Source: Clostridia bacterium (GTDB lineage: Bacteria; Bacillota; Clostridia; Peptostreptococcales; Anaerovoracaceae). From it: a stretch of DNA of 8,233 nt. The stretch spans positions 1 to 8,233 of the forward strand of contig CAAEEE010000127.1 of the NCBI GenBank assembly GCA_900754805.1, in the 5' to 3' direction. The notes under the pieces were generated by a model. The model did no database searches. It was given only the letters and a program-made list of their open reading frames with translations, and was not told the origin of the DNA. A program made the position numbers and the translations under genes. This document shows positions 1 to 5,788 of this stretch, piece after piece. Each line of letters begins with the position of its first letter. Position 1 is the first letter of the stretch.

Positions 1-658
1 CTGCCAGATGCTGAATCGCACCTGCGACACCAATGCCGATATAAATGCGGGGGCGAATATATTTCCCAGTCTGACCGATTTGTTTTGAAATCGGAAGCCA
101 TCCCGCATCCGTCACCGAACGCGTAGCACCGACCGCGGCGCCGAGCATCCTGGCGAGTTCTTTTGCCAGATGCATACCCACACCGTTTCCGCAGCCGCGG
201 CCGACGCAGACAACGATTTCCGCATCATCAATCGGCATATCCTCGTTCCAGGAAAGGGAAGGATCCTGCGTAGTAATGCGCAGCGTGCCAATCTGTGGGC
301 TCTGCGGGAGACAGACGGTTTCAGCAAGAAAGCTGTTGTCGTACACTGGACGAATCCAGTGGATTTTTTCCTCGTCGGGGATATATTTCATTCCAAAACA
401 GCCAACTGAAATTCCTGTATTCAGACGAACGGCGAGGCGGGCAGCGAGTGCATCAGCTGTGGGGGAGGAAACAAACAGGATGACCGCAGGATTTTCTGCT
501 TTGGCTCTTTCGGTAAGCACATCCAAGTCAGACGCCTCTACGTAAACAAGCTGTTCATGGCTTTCCGCCTGTAATTTTTCTGCCTGCTCAATAAGCTTTG
601 CATAGGCTTTGCTTTCTTTTTCCTGTGAGTAATTTTTACTGCATATCCAAATAATCAT
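1..658 (-). CDS. etfA: Electron transfer flavoprotein alpha subunit (partial, C-terminal end outside window)
   Basis: I translated this from the minus strand starting at the ATG at 656-658; 219 codons are visible and no stop is reached. EtfA carries the FAD of the EtfAB heterodimer, which moves electrons between acyl-CoA dehydrogenases and other carriers in the cytoplasm. The FAD-domain motifs are clear: CVGRGCGNG (151-159), GATR (177-180), a DAGWLP stretch (184-189), QIGQTGK (193-199) and GVAGAIQHLA (210-219). A good ribosome site, GAGAGGTAACC, precedes the ATG and overlaps the etfB stop, which lies only 2 bp upstream, so the two are translationally linked. The GAIQHLA motif falls at about residue 213, whereas from memory it lies near 280-290 in typical EtfA of about 330 residues. 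Domain I is therefore some 60-70 residues short. ETF identity is secure; whether it bifurcates electrons cannot be settled. Confidence 0.95.
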   Translation of the reverse strand, partial: MIIWICSKNYSQEKESKAYAKLIEQAEKLQAESHEQLVYVEASDLDVLTERAKAENPAVILFVSSPTADALAARLAVRLNTGISVGCFGMKYIPDEEKIHWIRPVYDNSFLAETVCLPQSPQIGTLRITTQDPSLSWNEDMPIDDAEIVVCVGRGCGNGVGMHLAKELARMLGAAVGATRSVTDAGWLPISKQIGQTGKYIRPRIYIGIGVAGAIQHLA

Positions 659-660
659 GG

Positions 661-1446
661 TTACCTCTCAAAGATTTTATCTTCTTTCAGCATGGACAAA
701 AGCAGTTCTGTCGATGCGATTTCGTCTTCTTCGTGAATGATCGAATTTTTATTGTTCCTTCCGGGCTTGATAATCTTGAGCACTTTTGTTGCGGCATCAA
801 AGCTGCCGAGCACCTGCGAATCAAAGTGCGGAATATACGCCTTGTTTGCTTCGCGAATGCGCTTAAAGGTTGCAAGGCGAACCTCGTAAGGCGGTTTTGT
901 CAAAGAAAGAATGCAGGGAAGGGAGGCGTGTGCGGAAGCAAAGCCGTCGGCATTTCTTACAACGAATTCCATGTTTCCTGCCGAAATGGAGGAAATTTCG
1001 CTGACGGAAGCGACTGCCTTTCGACCAAGCAATTCGGACAGCATTTCGGACATCACGCCGCTTCCGCTGTCGGTTGACTGCTTTCCTGTTAAAACTAAAT
1101 CGGCGAAACCTTCTTCTGCTTCAATTCTCTTTATTGCCTCAGCTAATATGTGCGCAGCTGCGACCGCGTCGCAGCCGGTGTAAGCATCGTCCCGAAGCAG
1201 AAATGCCTTGTCCGCTGCGATGGAAAGTCCTTCGATTAAAGCTCTTTCTGCTCCCTCACTGCCGATTGAGAGTAGGAGAATCTTCGCATCGGAAATTTTT
1301 TCTTTTATGCGCGCCGCGGCTTCAATTGCAAACGTGTCGAACAGATTCAATCTTCCGGCAAGTCCCACCGGGGAAAATTCTTCTCCCGCCTTCAGATGAA
1401 CGTTTTCCGTCCTTGGCACATGCTTGACACATACAATCATATTCAT
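661..1446 (-). CDS. etfB: Electron transfer flavoprotein beta subunit
   Basis: This 261-residue protein has the usual EtfB length and layout. EtfB binds a nucleotide (AMP, or a second FAD in bifurcating forms) and pairs with EtfA. Visible landmarks are the N-terminal MNMIVCVKHVPRT, the LNLFDTFAIEAAARIKE helix region (33-49; most EtfBs have NP at the L-F position, here NL), the nucleotide-binding loop DLVLTGKQSTDSGSG (116-130), and the ETF-beta core VVRNADGF to LPCILSLTKPPYEVR (162-190) followed by KRIREANK. The ATG at 1446 is chosen over the one at 1440 because AAGGAG lies 8 nt upstream of it. The gene sits 66 bp after acd and 2 bp before etfA. A hairpin with a T-run lies between acd and this gene and may tune its expression. 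Confidence 0.95.
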   Translation of the reverse strand: MNMIVCVKHVPRTENVHLKAGEEFSPVGLAGRLNLFDTFAIEAAARIKEKISDAKILLLSIGSEGAERALIEGLSIAADKAFLLRDDAYTGCDAVAAAHILAEAIKRIEAEEGFADLVLTGKQSTDSGSGVMSEMLSELLGRKAVASVSEISSISAGNMEFVVRNADGFASAHASLPCILSLTKPPYEVRLATFKRIREANKAYIPHFDSQVLGSFDAATKVLKIIKPGRNNKNSIIHEEDEIASTELLLSMLKEDKIFER

Positions 1447-1460
1447 CGTAAAGTCTCCTT

Positions 1461-1497
1461 AAAAAATTTGCCGAAGAAGCAAAAGACCTCTTCGGCA
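1461..1497 (-). terminator. Intra-operon hairpin with T-run between acd and etfB (candidate attenuator)
   Basis: Read on the minus strand, TGCCGAAGA (1489-1497) pairs perfectly with TCTTCGGCA (1469-1477) around an 11-nt loop, followed at once by AATTTTTT. That is the shape of an intrinsic terminator. It lies downstream of the acd stop and just before the etfB ribosome site (AAGGAG overlaps the end of the T-run). The same stem could also protect the 3' end of acd mRNA after processing. The structure is seen directly; partial termination is inferred. Confidence 0.7.
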
Positions 1498-1512
1498 GAT
1501 AAGATTCATCGA

Positions 1513-2655
1513 TTAACGGAATAACTGACCGCTGATAACTAATTTCTGGATTTCGTTGGTTCCTTCGTAAATCTGTGTGATCTTTGCATCGCGCATCATT
1601 CTTTCTACATGGTATTCCTTCATGTAGCCGTTTCCGCCAAGCATCTGTACCGCTTCGGTCGTGACTTCCATCGCAACGTTCGTGCAGGTCATCTTTGCCA
1701 TCGCTGCATGTACCGAATACGGCTTGCCGTTGTCCTTCATCCATGCTGCGCGGTATACCATCATTCTTGCGGATTCAATCTTCGTCTGAAGCTCTGCCAT
1801 CTTGAATGCAAGGTACTGCTGCTTTGCAATCGGTTTTCCGAACTGTTCTCTTTCCATCATGTATTTGCGTGCGATTTCAAATGCACCTTCCGCAATTCCA
1901 AGACCCTGTGCCGCAACGCCGATTCTGCCGCCGTCCAGCGTCTTCATCGCAAGCTTGAAGCCTTCGCCCGGCTGTGCGATCATCTGCTCTTCCGGTACTT
2001 CTACATTTTCAAGATGAAGCTCGGAAACCTGTGCTGTGCGGATACCCATCTTGTTTTCAATCTTTCCTACTGTGAAGCCCGGCGTGCCTTTTTCTACCAC
2101 GAATGCGCACATGCCCTTGGTTCCCAGAGCGGGGTCTGTCAGGGAGTAGATTACGGAGAAGTCTGCCAGAGGGCCGTTGGTGTTGAAGCACTTCGCGCCG
2201 TTGATGACGTATTTATCGCCTTTCTTTACGGCAACGGTTGTCTGTCCCGCAGCGTCAGAGCCTGCGCTGTGTTCGGTTAGACCAAAGGAACCGATTTTTT
2301 CGCCGTAAGTAATCGGAGAAAGGAACTTCTTCTTGATTTCATCGGAAGCCGAAGAGTTCATGATGCTGCCACCGTAGAGGGAAGTATCAACGGAGTAGGA
2401 GATACCGAAAGCACCGTCTACCTTGGAAACTTCTTCAACTGCCAGAACGTAGTCCATGTAGCTTCCGCCTGCACCGCCGAATTCTTCTGCGTAAGGAAGG
2501 CCGTAAGCACCTGTCTTACCGAACTCTCTGAACAAGTCGATTGGAAATTCAGAAGTTTCATCTCTTTCGATGACGCCCGGTAAGAGCTTTGTTTCCGCGA
2601 ATTCACGCGCAACCTGCTGAAGCTGCAGTTGTTCTTGTGTTAATTCAAAATTCAT
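1513..2655 (-). CDS. Short-chain acyl-CoA dehydrogenase (butyryl-CoA dehydrogenase type)
   Basis: This 380-residue protein matches the length and order of the FAD-dependent acyl-CoA dehydrogenase family, which interconverts acyl-CoA and trans-2-enoyl-CoA and exchanges electrons with ETF. The first family signature is GLTEHSAGSDAAG (125-137) and the second runs from Q337 to D356 (QMLGGNGYMKEYHVERMMRD). The catalytic base is expected to be E364 in QIYEGTNEIQ, the position used by short-chain butyryl-CoA dehydrogenases. The ATG at 2655 has an AGGAGG ribosome site 11 nt upstream. A sigma-54 type promoter lies about 70 bp before the start, and etfB and etfA follow in the same operon, giving the enzyme its electron partner. 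The exact chain (butyryl, isovaleryl-type, propionyl or C5 such as pentenoyl-CoA) cannot be read from the sequence. No crotonase or thiolase gene accompanies it in this window, unlike a classical bcs butyrate operon. Confidence 0.93.
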   Translation of the reverse strand: MNFELTQEQLQLQQVAREFAETKLLPGVIERDETSEFPIDLFREFGKTGAYGLPYAEEFGGAGGSYMDYVLAVEEVSKVDGAFGISYSVDTSLYGGSIMNSSASDEIKKKFLSPITYGEKIGSFGLTEHSAGSDAAGQTTVAVKKGDKYVINGAKCFNTNGPLADFSVIYSLTDPALGTKGMCAFVVEKGTPGFTVGKIENKMGIRTAQVSELHLENVEVPEEQMIAQPGEGFKLAMKTLDGGRIGVAAQGLGIAEGAFEIARKYMMEREQFGKPIAKQQYLAFKMAELQTKIESARMMVYRAAWMKDNGKPYSVHAAMAKMTCTNVAMEVTTEAVQMLGGNGYMKEYHVERMMRDAKITQIYEGTNEIQKLVISGQLFR

Positions 2656-2726
2656 AATTGTATAGTCCTCCTAAATAATATTTCGTGTCGTATTTTTTAC
2701 AACCAATTTGCTATGCTAAAAAATAA

Positions 2727-2742
2727 TGCAAGAAATATGCCA
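2727..2742 (-). promoter_or_regulatory. Candidate sigma-54 (-24/-12) promoter of acd-etfBA
   Basis: On the minus strand the element TGGCATATTTCTTGCA fits the sigma-54 consensus TGGCAY-N5-TTGCW, with GG and GC at the required spacing. It lies 71-87 bp upstream of the acd ATG, predicting a start of transcription near 2716 and a leader of about 60 nt. Sigma-54 genes need an enhancer-binding activator, so the operon would be switched by a specific signal. The match is seen; function is inferred. Confidence 0.65.
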
Positions 2743-2769
2743 AATGAGCTTAAACGCTTAGCTTTGCGC

Positions 2770-3309
2770 CTACACGATTTTTTCCCAAAGCTGTGCGAGC
2801 TCTGAGAGCGCGGTTTCGTTCTTTTTCATGTCGTCTTTTTCATAGACGGAGTAAGTTTTACAGAAGAGATAATCCCAGCCAAGATAGTCGCAGATGCATT
2901 CAAATTGCTTCAATATTATGGCGTACTGGTCATTGTCTGTAGAAAGCTGGCCACTGACAATCAAACCTAATTTCTTCTTTTGTGTAAGGAGCGTCTGCTG
3001 GCGAGAATAGAACTTATCGATAATCGCTTTTAACTGTGAACTGATCCCCCACCAGTATACAGGTGTGGCGAAAATCAACACATCAGCGGAAACGATTGCA
3101 TCAATGACAGCGTTCGTGTCGTCCTTGACGAAACATTTGCCGTGCTTTTTACAGTATTCGCAGGCGATGCAGCTTGCAACTTCCACTTTGTTCGTATCAA
3201 TTTGCGATACTTCCGCGTTCGGGATGTTTGCAAAACTCCTTTTCAAAACCTCCAAAGCAGTATAGGTGTTGCCCCTGCGTGGGCTTCCATTCAGCAGTAA
3301 AATTTTCAT
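2770..3309 (-). CDS. Flavodoxin-like NAD(P)H-dependent FMN reductase / iron-sulfur flavoprotein
   Basis: This 179-residue protein has a flavodoxin fold. The FMN phosphate loop is NGSPRRGNT (7-15), and the second flavin-contact stretch is ATPVYWWGISSQLKAIIDKF (81-100). A compact four-cysteine motif, C47-X2-C50-X2-C53-X5-C59, matches the spacing of archaeal and clostridial iron-sulfur flavoproteins that bind a [4Fe-4S] cluster, so it may pass single electrons between ferredoxin-like donors and FMN. The ATG at 3309 has AGGAGG 6 nt upstream. It is on the same strand as acd, 114 bp upstream of it, with the sigma-54 element in that gap; it could be read separately or through into acd. No sharp terminator is seen after its TAG stop. 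The partner and substrate are unknown; a plain NADPH-dependent FMN reductase is the alternative reading. Confidence 0.85.
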   Translation of the reverse strand: MKILLLNGSPRRGNTYTALEVLKRSFANIPNAEVSQIDTNKVEVASCIACEYCKKHGKCFVKDDTNAVIDAIVSADVLIFATPVYWWGISSQLKAIIDKFYSRQQTLLTQKKKLGLIVSGQLSTDNDQYAIILKQFECICDYLGWDYLFCKTYSVYEKDDMKKNETALSELAQLWEKIV

Positions 3310-3639
3310 TTTCTTCCTCCTGGACCTAATTCAAAATAGAAATAAACAATATGGGAAAGTGCTGCAAAACACAAAATGCATAAAAATTCACAAAAATTTA
3401 TAAAAATGAAAGTGAAAAAAATACACATGCATTTTGCGAAACACCGTTCTTACTAAAAAGCAAGTATTATGCCAAGGTGATAAAAAACGCCATTTTGAAA
3501 CAAAAAAAGTAAAAAATAAGGCGGATAAAAAGTAATCAAAGATAAAAAAATACATAAAAGGAATAAAATGTGGTAGAAAAAAGTACACAAAATCAAAAAA
3601 TATACACATAGGTGTGTAAAAAAGCTACTTGGTAACACA
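3310..3639. other. Gene-free A-rich intergenic region with helically phased A-tracts
   Basis: No convincing gene is present: the open frames are low-complexity, lack ribosome sites and encode only Phe/Leu/Lys-rich strings. The plus strand is strongly rich in A. From about 3500 to 3600, A-runs are centred near 3505, 3514, 3529, 3539, 3547, 3557, 3567, 3580, 3590 and 3598, close to one per helical turn, which predicts curved DNA. The block ends about 40 bp before the -35 box of the symporter operon, where it could act as an UP-type activating region. The promoter of the flavodoxin-like gene should also lie here, but I found only weak candidates (TTGTGT-N17-TATTGT on the minus strand). Confidence 0.6.
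3372..3436. repeat. 10-bp inverted repeat in the divergent intergenic region
   Basis: CAAAATGCAT (3372-3381) is repeated in inverted form as ATGCATTTTG (3427-3436), with 45 bp between the arms. It lies 63-127 bp upstream of the flavodoxin-like gene and could be a pair of regulator sites or a cruciform. In such A-rich DNA a chance match is possible, though the GC-containing core makes this less likely. Confidence 0.4.
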
Positions 3640-3668
3640 TTGACAAAATTATGACGGGGTGGTATAAA
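3640..3668 (+). promoter_or_regulatory. Strong sigma-A promoter of the small membrane protein-symporter operon
   Basis: A perfect -35 box TTGACA (3640-3645) is followed after exactly 17 bp by TATAAA (3663-3668), one base from the consensus TATAAT. Transcription should begin near 3675, giving a leader of about 197 nt before the first gene. The curved, A-rich DNA just upstream may raise its strength. Confidence 0.8.
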
Positions 3669-3674
3669 GATTGT

Positions 3675-3871
3675 ATTGAACGTTCAAGCAAACCGATGAG
3701 ATACACGATTATTCATCTTTTATACGTGGATATATCCAGTATCTTGAAGGTTAAACAACAAGTTAATTGTTAATTTTGCAGCTGTTATTTTAAGTTGTTT
3801 GAGAAGGGATGAAGAGAGACATCCCTAATCGTAAGAAGAAACTATCGTGAAGAAAAGAAAGGAGACACAAT
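3675..3871 (+). other. Long structured 5' leader of the symporter operon
   Basis: The predicted leader carries several inverted repeats. GTATCTTGAA (3739-3748) can pair with TTCAAG/GATAC (3683-3688 and 3700-3704) across an 11-nt bulge. TGGATATATCCA (3727-3738) is a perfect palindrome. AAACAAC near 3753 can pair with GTTGTTT near 3795. GGGATG (3806-3811) pairs with CATCCC (3820-3825). An alternative hairpin GATGA (3695-3699) with TCATC (3713-3717) competes with the first. No T-run follows any stem, so it is not a simple terminator, and I do not recognise a known riboswitch class. Confidence 0.4.
3676..3687. promoter_or_regulatory. Perfect palindrome TTGAACGTTCAA at the predicted start of transcription (candidate operator)
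   Basis: The 12-bp sequence TTGAACGTTCAA is its own reverse complement and covers about +2 to +13 of the predicted transcript. A dimeric repressor bound here would block the sigma-A promoter. The regulator is not in the window, so the family cannot be assigned. Confidence 0.5.
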
Positions 3872-4069
3872 ATGCCTACTTGGTTATTTTTTATTGGACT
3901 TACAATATTCACCATGGTAATTTGTGTTGTTGTCACCATCGTTTGGCTCGGAAAGAATCCGACGCAGGAAGACGATCTCGATCGCAGACTTGCTGAATTA
4001 TCAGCACAGAACGCTCAGAACAGAGCAGAAAGAGACGCAGCCAACAAAGCAAAGGCGGCAGCTAACTAA
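3872..4069 (+). CDS. Small single-span membrane protein, putative symporter accessory subunit
   Basis: This 65-residue protein begins with a hydrophobic span (about residues 3-26, rich in F, I, V, W) followed by a KNP turn and a charged, Ala/Asn/Glu/Arg-rich helix (about 31-65), probably cytoplasmic and possibly coiled coil. A clear ribosome site, AAAGGAG, lies 7 nt before the ATG. It is the first gene after a strong promoter and is followed 54 bp later by the symporter, so the two are co-transcribed. Small partner proteins encoded just before a transporter are known for other families, for example MetS with the MetP transporter and YhdT before PanF. By analogy this may help assembly or gating of the symporter. 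I do not recognise its family, and the function is inferred from context only. It is not a cleaved secreted protein: there is no clear signal peptidase site. Confidence 0.8.
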   Translation: MPTWLFFIGLTIFTMVICVVVTIVWLGKNPTQEDDLDRRLAELSAQNAQNRAERDAANKAKAAAN

Positions 4070-4080
4070 AGCTAACTAAT
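4061..4080 (+). repeat. 10-bp tandem duplication over the stop codon of the small membrane protein
   Basis: GCTAACTAAA is followed directly by GCTAACTAAT, so the final Ala-Asn-stop codons are repeated just after the real stop. It looks like a replication-slippage duplication and has no effect on the protein. It is followed by the 10-bp palindrome ACTAATTAGT. Confidence 0.7.
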
Positions 4081-4123
4081 TAGTAATTATTTTGATTTTT
4101 TAAGATTTAAGTGAGGTAATAAT

Positions 4124-5665
4124 ATGGAAAACCTACGTATAATGGCATGGATATTCCTTGCAGCGTTCTTGGGATTCTTGCTCTATGTCGGTGTATGGGC
4201 CGGCAAGAAGAATAAAACCGGTACAACCGGTGCTGAAGTTGAATACTTCCTCGGCGGTAAATCCACTCCGCTGATCGTACTTGCGATGTCCTATGCGGCA
4301 TCCGCTGTATCCGCCGGTTCTTTCATCGGCGACCCTGGTATGATGTCCACAATCGGCTGGCCTTATTTCTGGCTGGTTATCGGTGTAGTACCGGGCCTGG
4401 TACTACCGGGATACATTATCATCAGAAGAATGCGTGTTCAGGCTGAAAAATATGGCTCGCTGACACTGACTGAATATTTGGGAGACCGTTATCGTTCCCC
4501 ATTCTTGAAATACTACTTAACAGTTGTTATTACGATCTGCTTCATTTTCATGCTGGTATCCCAGTTCAAGGGCGCTGCAGCACTATTAGAAATGTACACA
4601 GGCATTCCGTTCAAAGTTGGTCTTGTTATCATGCTTGCAGTAGTAATCTTCTACGTTAATACAGGCGGACTTCGTTCCGTAGCATGGACAGACTTCTTCC
4701 AGGGATGTTTCATGACAGTAATGTGCGTTATGATGGTAGTTGTTGCGATCTACAAGGTTGGCGGCATGAACTCCTTAGAAGCTACTTTAGCTGATAAGTG
4801 GCCGGAAGCTCTTCGCATCACAGAAGCAGGTCCGACGCAGGCAGACGGAACTGTTGTAGGATGGTTAGGCGTACTCAGCCTTGTCACTTGGGGCTGCACA
4901 TTAATGTTCTGTGCACCGCACATCACAGCTAGATACCTTGCGCTTCCGACAGTACATAAGACAGATGTAGCGAAGTTCTCCATGATTTCCATGGTAACAG
5001 GCTTCCTATTCAACTTAATGTTCATCTGCGGACTTTGCGGAAGAGTTATCTTCCCGGATGCAGAAGCGGACTACATGACAGTAACAATGTCATCCACGCT
5101 GCTTCCTCCGTTCTTCGCTTGCGTATGTATGATCGGATTCTTCTCCGCTATCGTATCAACTGCAACTTCCATCCTTCTGGTTATCGGACAGTCAATTGGC
5201 CGCGACCTCTACGGTGGACTTGCTAAGAATTCGACACCGGAAAAAGAAGTACGTGTAACTCAGGTTGCTACCGTTGTTGTTTCGTTAATCGTATTTGGAT
5301 TCAACATGATTCAGCCGCCTGCCTTCCTTCAGATCTTCATCTACATCGGGCTGTCCGGCATCGGAAGTGCTATCTTCATGCCGCTGTATGCCGGCGTTAT
5401 GTGCAAGAGATCCACGAAGCTTGCAGCTATCGTATCTGCAATCGTAGGTCCTGCAATGTATGTAATCTGGACTGTTCCACTGGGATACAGTTTCGCATCC
5501 GGCATGGGTGTTGCTCCATTCGCAGCATTCGTTGCATTCGTTGTAGTTGCATGGGTTGAAAATATGGTTAAGGGACCGGATCAGCCTATGATTGACTGGG
5601 CGGACGGTTTCAAGGATGTTCCTAAGAACGACCCGTACTTAGCGAAAAAGCGTATGTTTAACTAA
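4124..5665 (+). CDS. Sodium:solute symporter (SSS family, PanF-like)
   Basis: This 513-residue integral membrane protein has about 13 hydrophobic spans, the usual SSS topology. Such proteins import a solute with Na+. Family marks are GGKSTPLIVLAMS then SAGSFIGDPG (44-72) in the first core helix, which resembles the SxSSFIGGPG of pantothenate symporters more than PutP; GGLRSVAWTDFFQG (181-194); APHITARYLA (264-273); and FFSAIVSTATS (339-349) to IGRDLY (358-363). In that last stretch S345-T346 correspond to the Na2-site Ser/Thr pair of PutP. The ribosome site GTGAGGT sits before the ATG. It is preceded by the small membrane protein and followed by a moderate terminator and the DapB-like gene. 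The nearby racemase-family gene makes proline, hydroxyproline or a related acid a possible substrate, but the sequence does not prove this; pantothenate remains an alternative. Confidence 0.92.
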   Translation: MENLRIMAWIFLAAFLGFLLYVGVWAGKKNKTGTTGAEVEYFLGGKSTPLIVLAMSYAASAVSAGSFIGDPGMMSTIGWPYFWLVIGVVPGLVLPGYIIIRRMRVQAEKYGSLTLTEYLGDRYRSPFLKYYLTVVITICFIFMLVSQFKGAAALLEMYTGIPFKVGLVIMLAVVIFYVNTGGLRSVAWTDFFQGCFMTVMCVMMVVVAIYKVGGMNSLEATLADKWPEALRITEAGPTQADGTVVGWLGVLSLVTWGCTLMFCAPHITARYLALPTVHKTDVAKFSMISMVTGFLFNLMFICGLCGRVIFPDAEADYMTVTMSSTLLPPFFACVCMIGFFSAIVSTATSILLVIGQSIGRDLYGGLAKNSTPEKEVRVTQVATVVVSLIVFGFNMIQPPAFLQIFIYIGLSGIGSAIFMPLYAGVMCKRSTKLAAIVSAIVGPAMYVIWTVPLGYSFASGMGVAPFAAFVAFVVVAWVENMVKGPDQPMIDWADGFKDVPKNDPYLAKKRMFN

Positions 5666-5684
5666 CAATACCTTGATAATTTAT

Positions 5685-5727
5685 AGGCTGAGGTCTGTGC
5701 TGAGAGTGCGGCTTCAGCCTGTTTTTC
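5685..5727 (+). terminator. Terminator after the symporter gene
   Basis: AGGCTGA (5685-5691) pairs with TCAGCCT (5714-5720) around a 22-nt GC-containing loop, followed by GTTTTTC. The stem is short and the loop long, so some read-through into the DapB-like gene is likely; no good separate promoter for that gene is visible. Confidence 0.65.
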
Positions 5728-5756
5728 GCCATAATGAAAACAACACGAAAGGAAAA

Positions 5757-5777
5757 GCAGACTCTTAAACGGTCTGC
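5757..5777 (+). other. Hairpin between a ribosome-site-like sequence and the DapB-like start
   Basis: GCAGAC (5757-5762) pairs with GTCTGC (5772-5777) around a 9-nt loop. The best Shine-Dalgarno-like sequence, AAAGGA, lies just upstream of this stem (about 5748-5753), and the ATG just downstream (5789). Folding the hairpin would shorten their distance from about 35 to about 14 nt. The alternative site next to the ATG, GGACGAGAG, is weak. Confidence 0.4.
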
Positions 5778-5788
5778 ACGGACGAGAG

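Noticed and set aside
1609..2280. A 223-codon open frame on the plus strand inside acd
   Set aside because: It lies fully antisense to a clear acyl-CoA dehydrogenase, its product is rich in Cys, His and Arg with no recognisable domain, and it lacks a ribosome site. It is a codon-bias shadow.
2671..2698. Sigma-A-like TTGTAA-N16-TATTAT before acd on the minus strand
   Set aside because: Transcription from it would start inside the AGGAGG ribosome site, leaving no usable leader; the sigma-54 element upstream is a better candidate.
3388..3638. Minus-strand open frames encoding Phe/Leu/Tyr-rich peptides in the intergenic region
   Set aside because: They arise from T-rich sequence read as TTT/TTC codons, are low in complexity and lack ribosome sites; the region is better explained as A-tract regulatory DNA.
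3660..3675. Sigma-54-like TGGTATAAAGATTGTA overlapping the symporter promoter
   Set aside because: The spacing fits, but the near-invariant GC of the -12 element is GT and C is missing at -24, while a near-perfect sigma-A promoter occupies the same bases.
3696..3773. Possible 25-residue upstream open frame in the leader
   Set aside because: It has no ribosome binding site and no resemblance to a known leader peptide.
3809..3850. Possible 13-residue leader peptide (MKRDIPNRKKKLS)
   Set aside because: The purine-rich stretch before it is too close to the ATG for a working ribosome site, the ATG lies in the GGGATG/CATCCC stem, and the peptide has no run of one regulatory amino acid.
5685..5727. 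CTGAGAG-containing stem resembling part of a TPP riboswitch
   Set aside because: The matching downstream core (GAACCTGA and the following stem) is absent, and the element ends in a T-run directly after the symporter gene, so it is read as a terminator.
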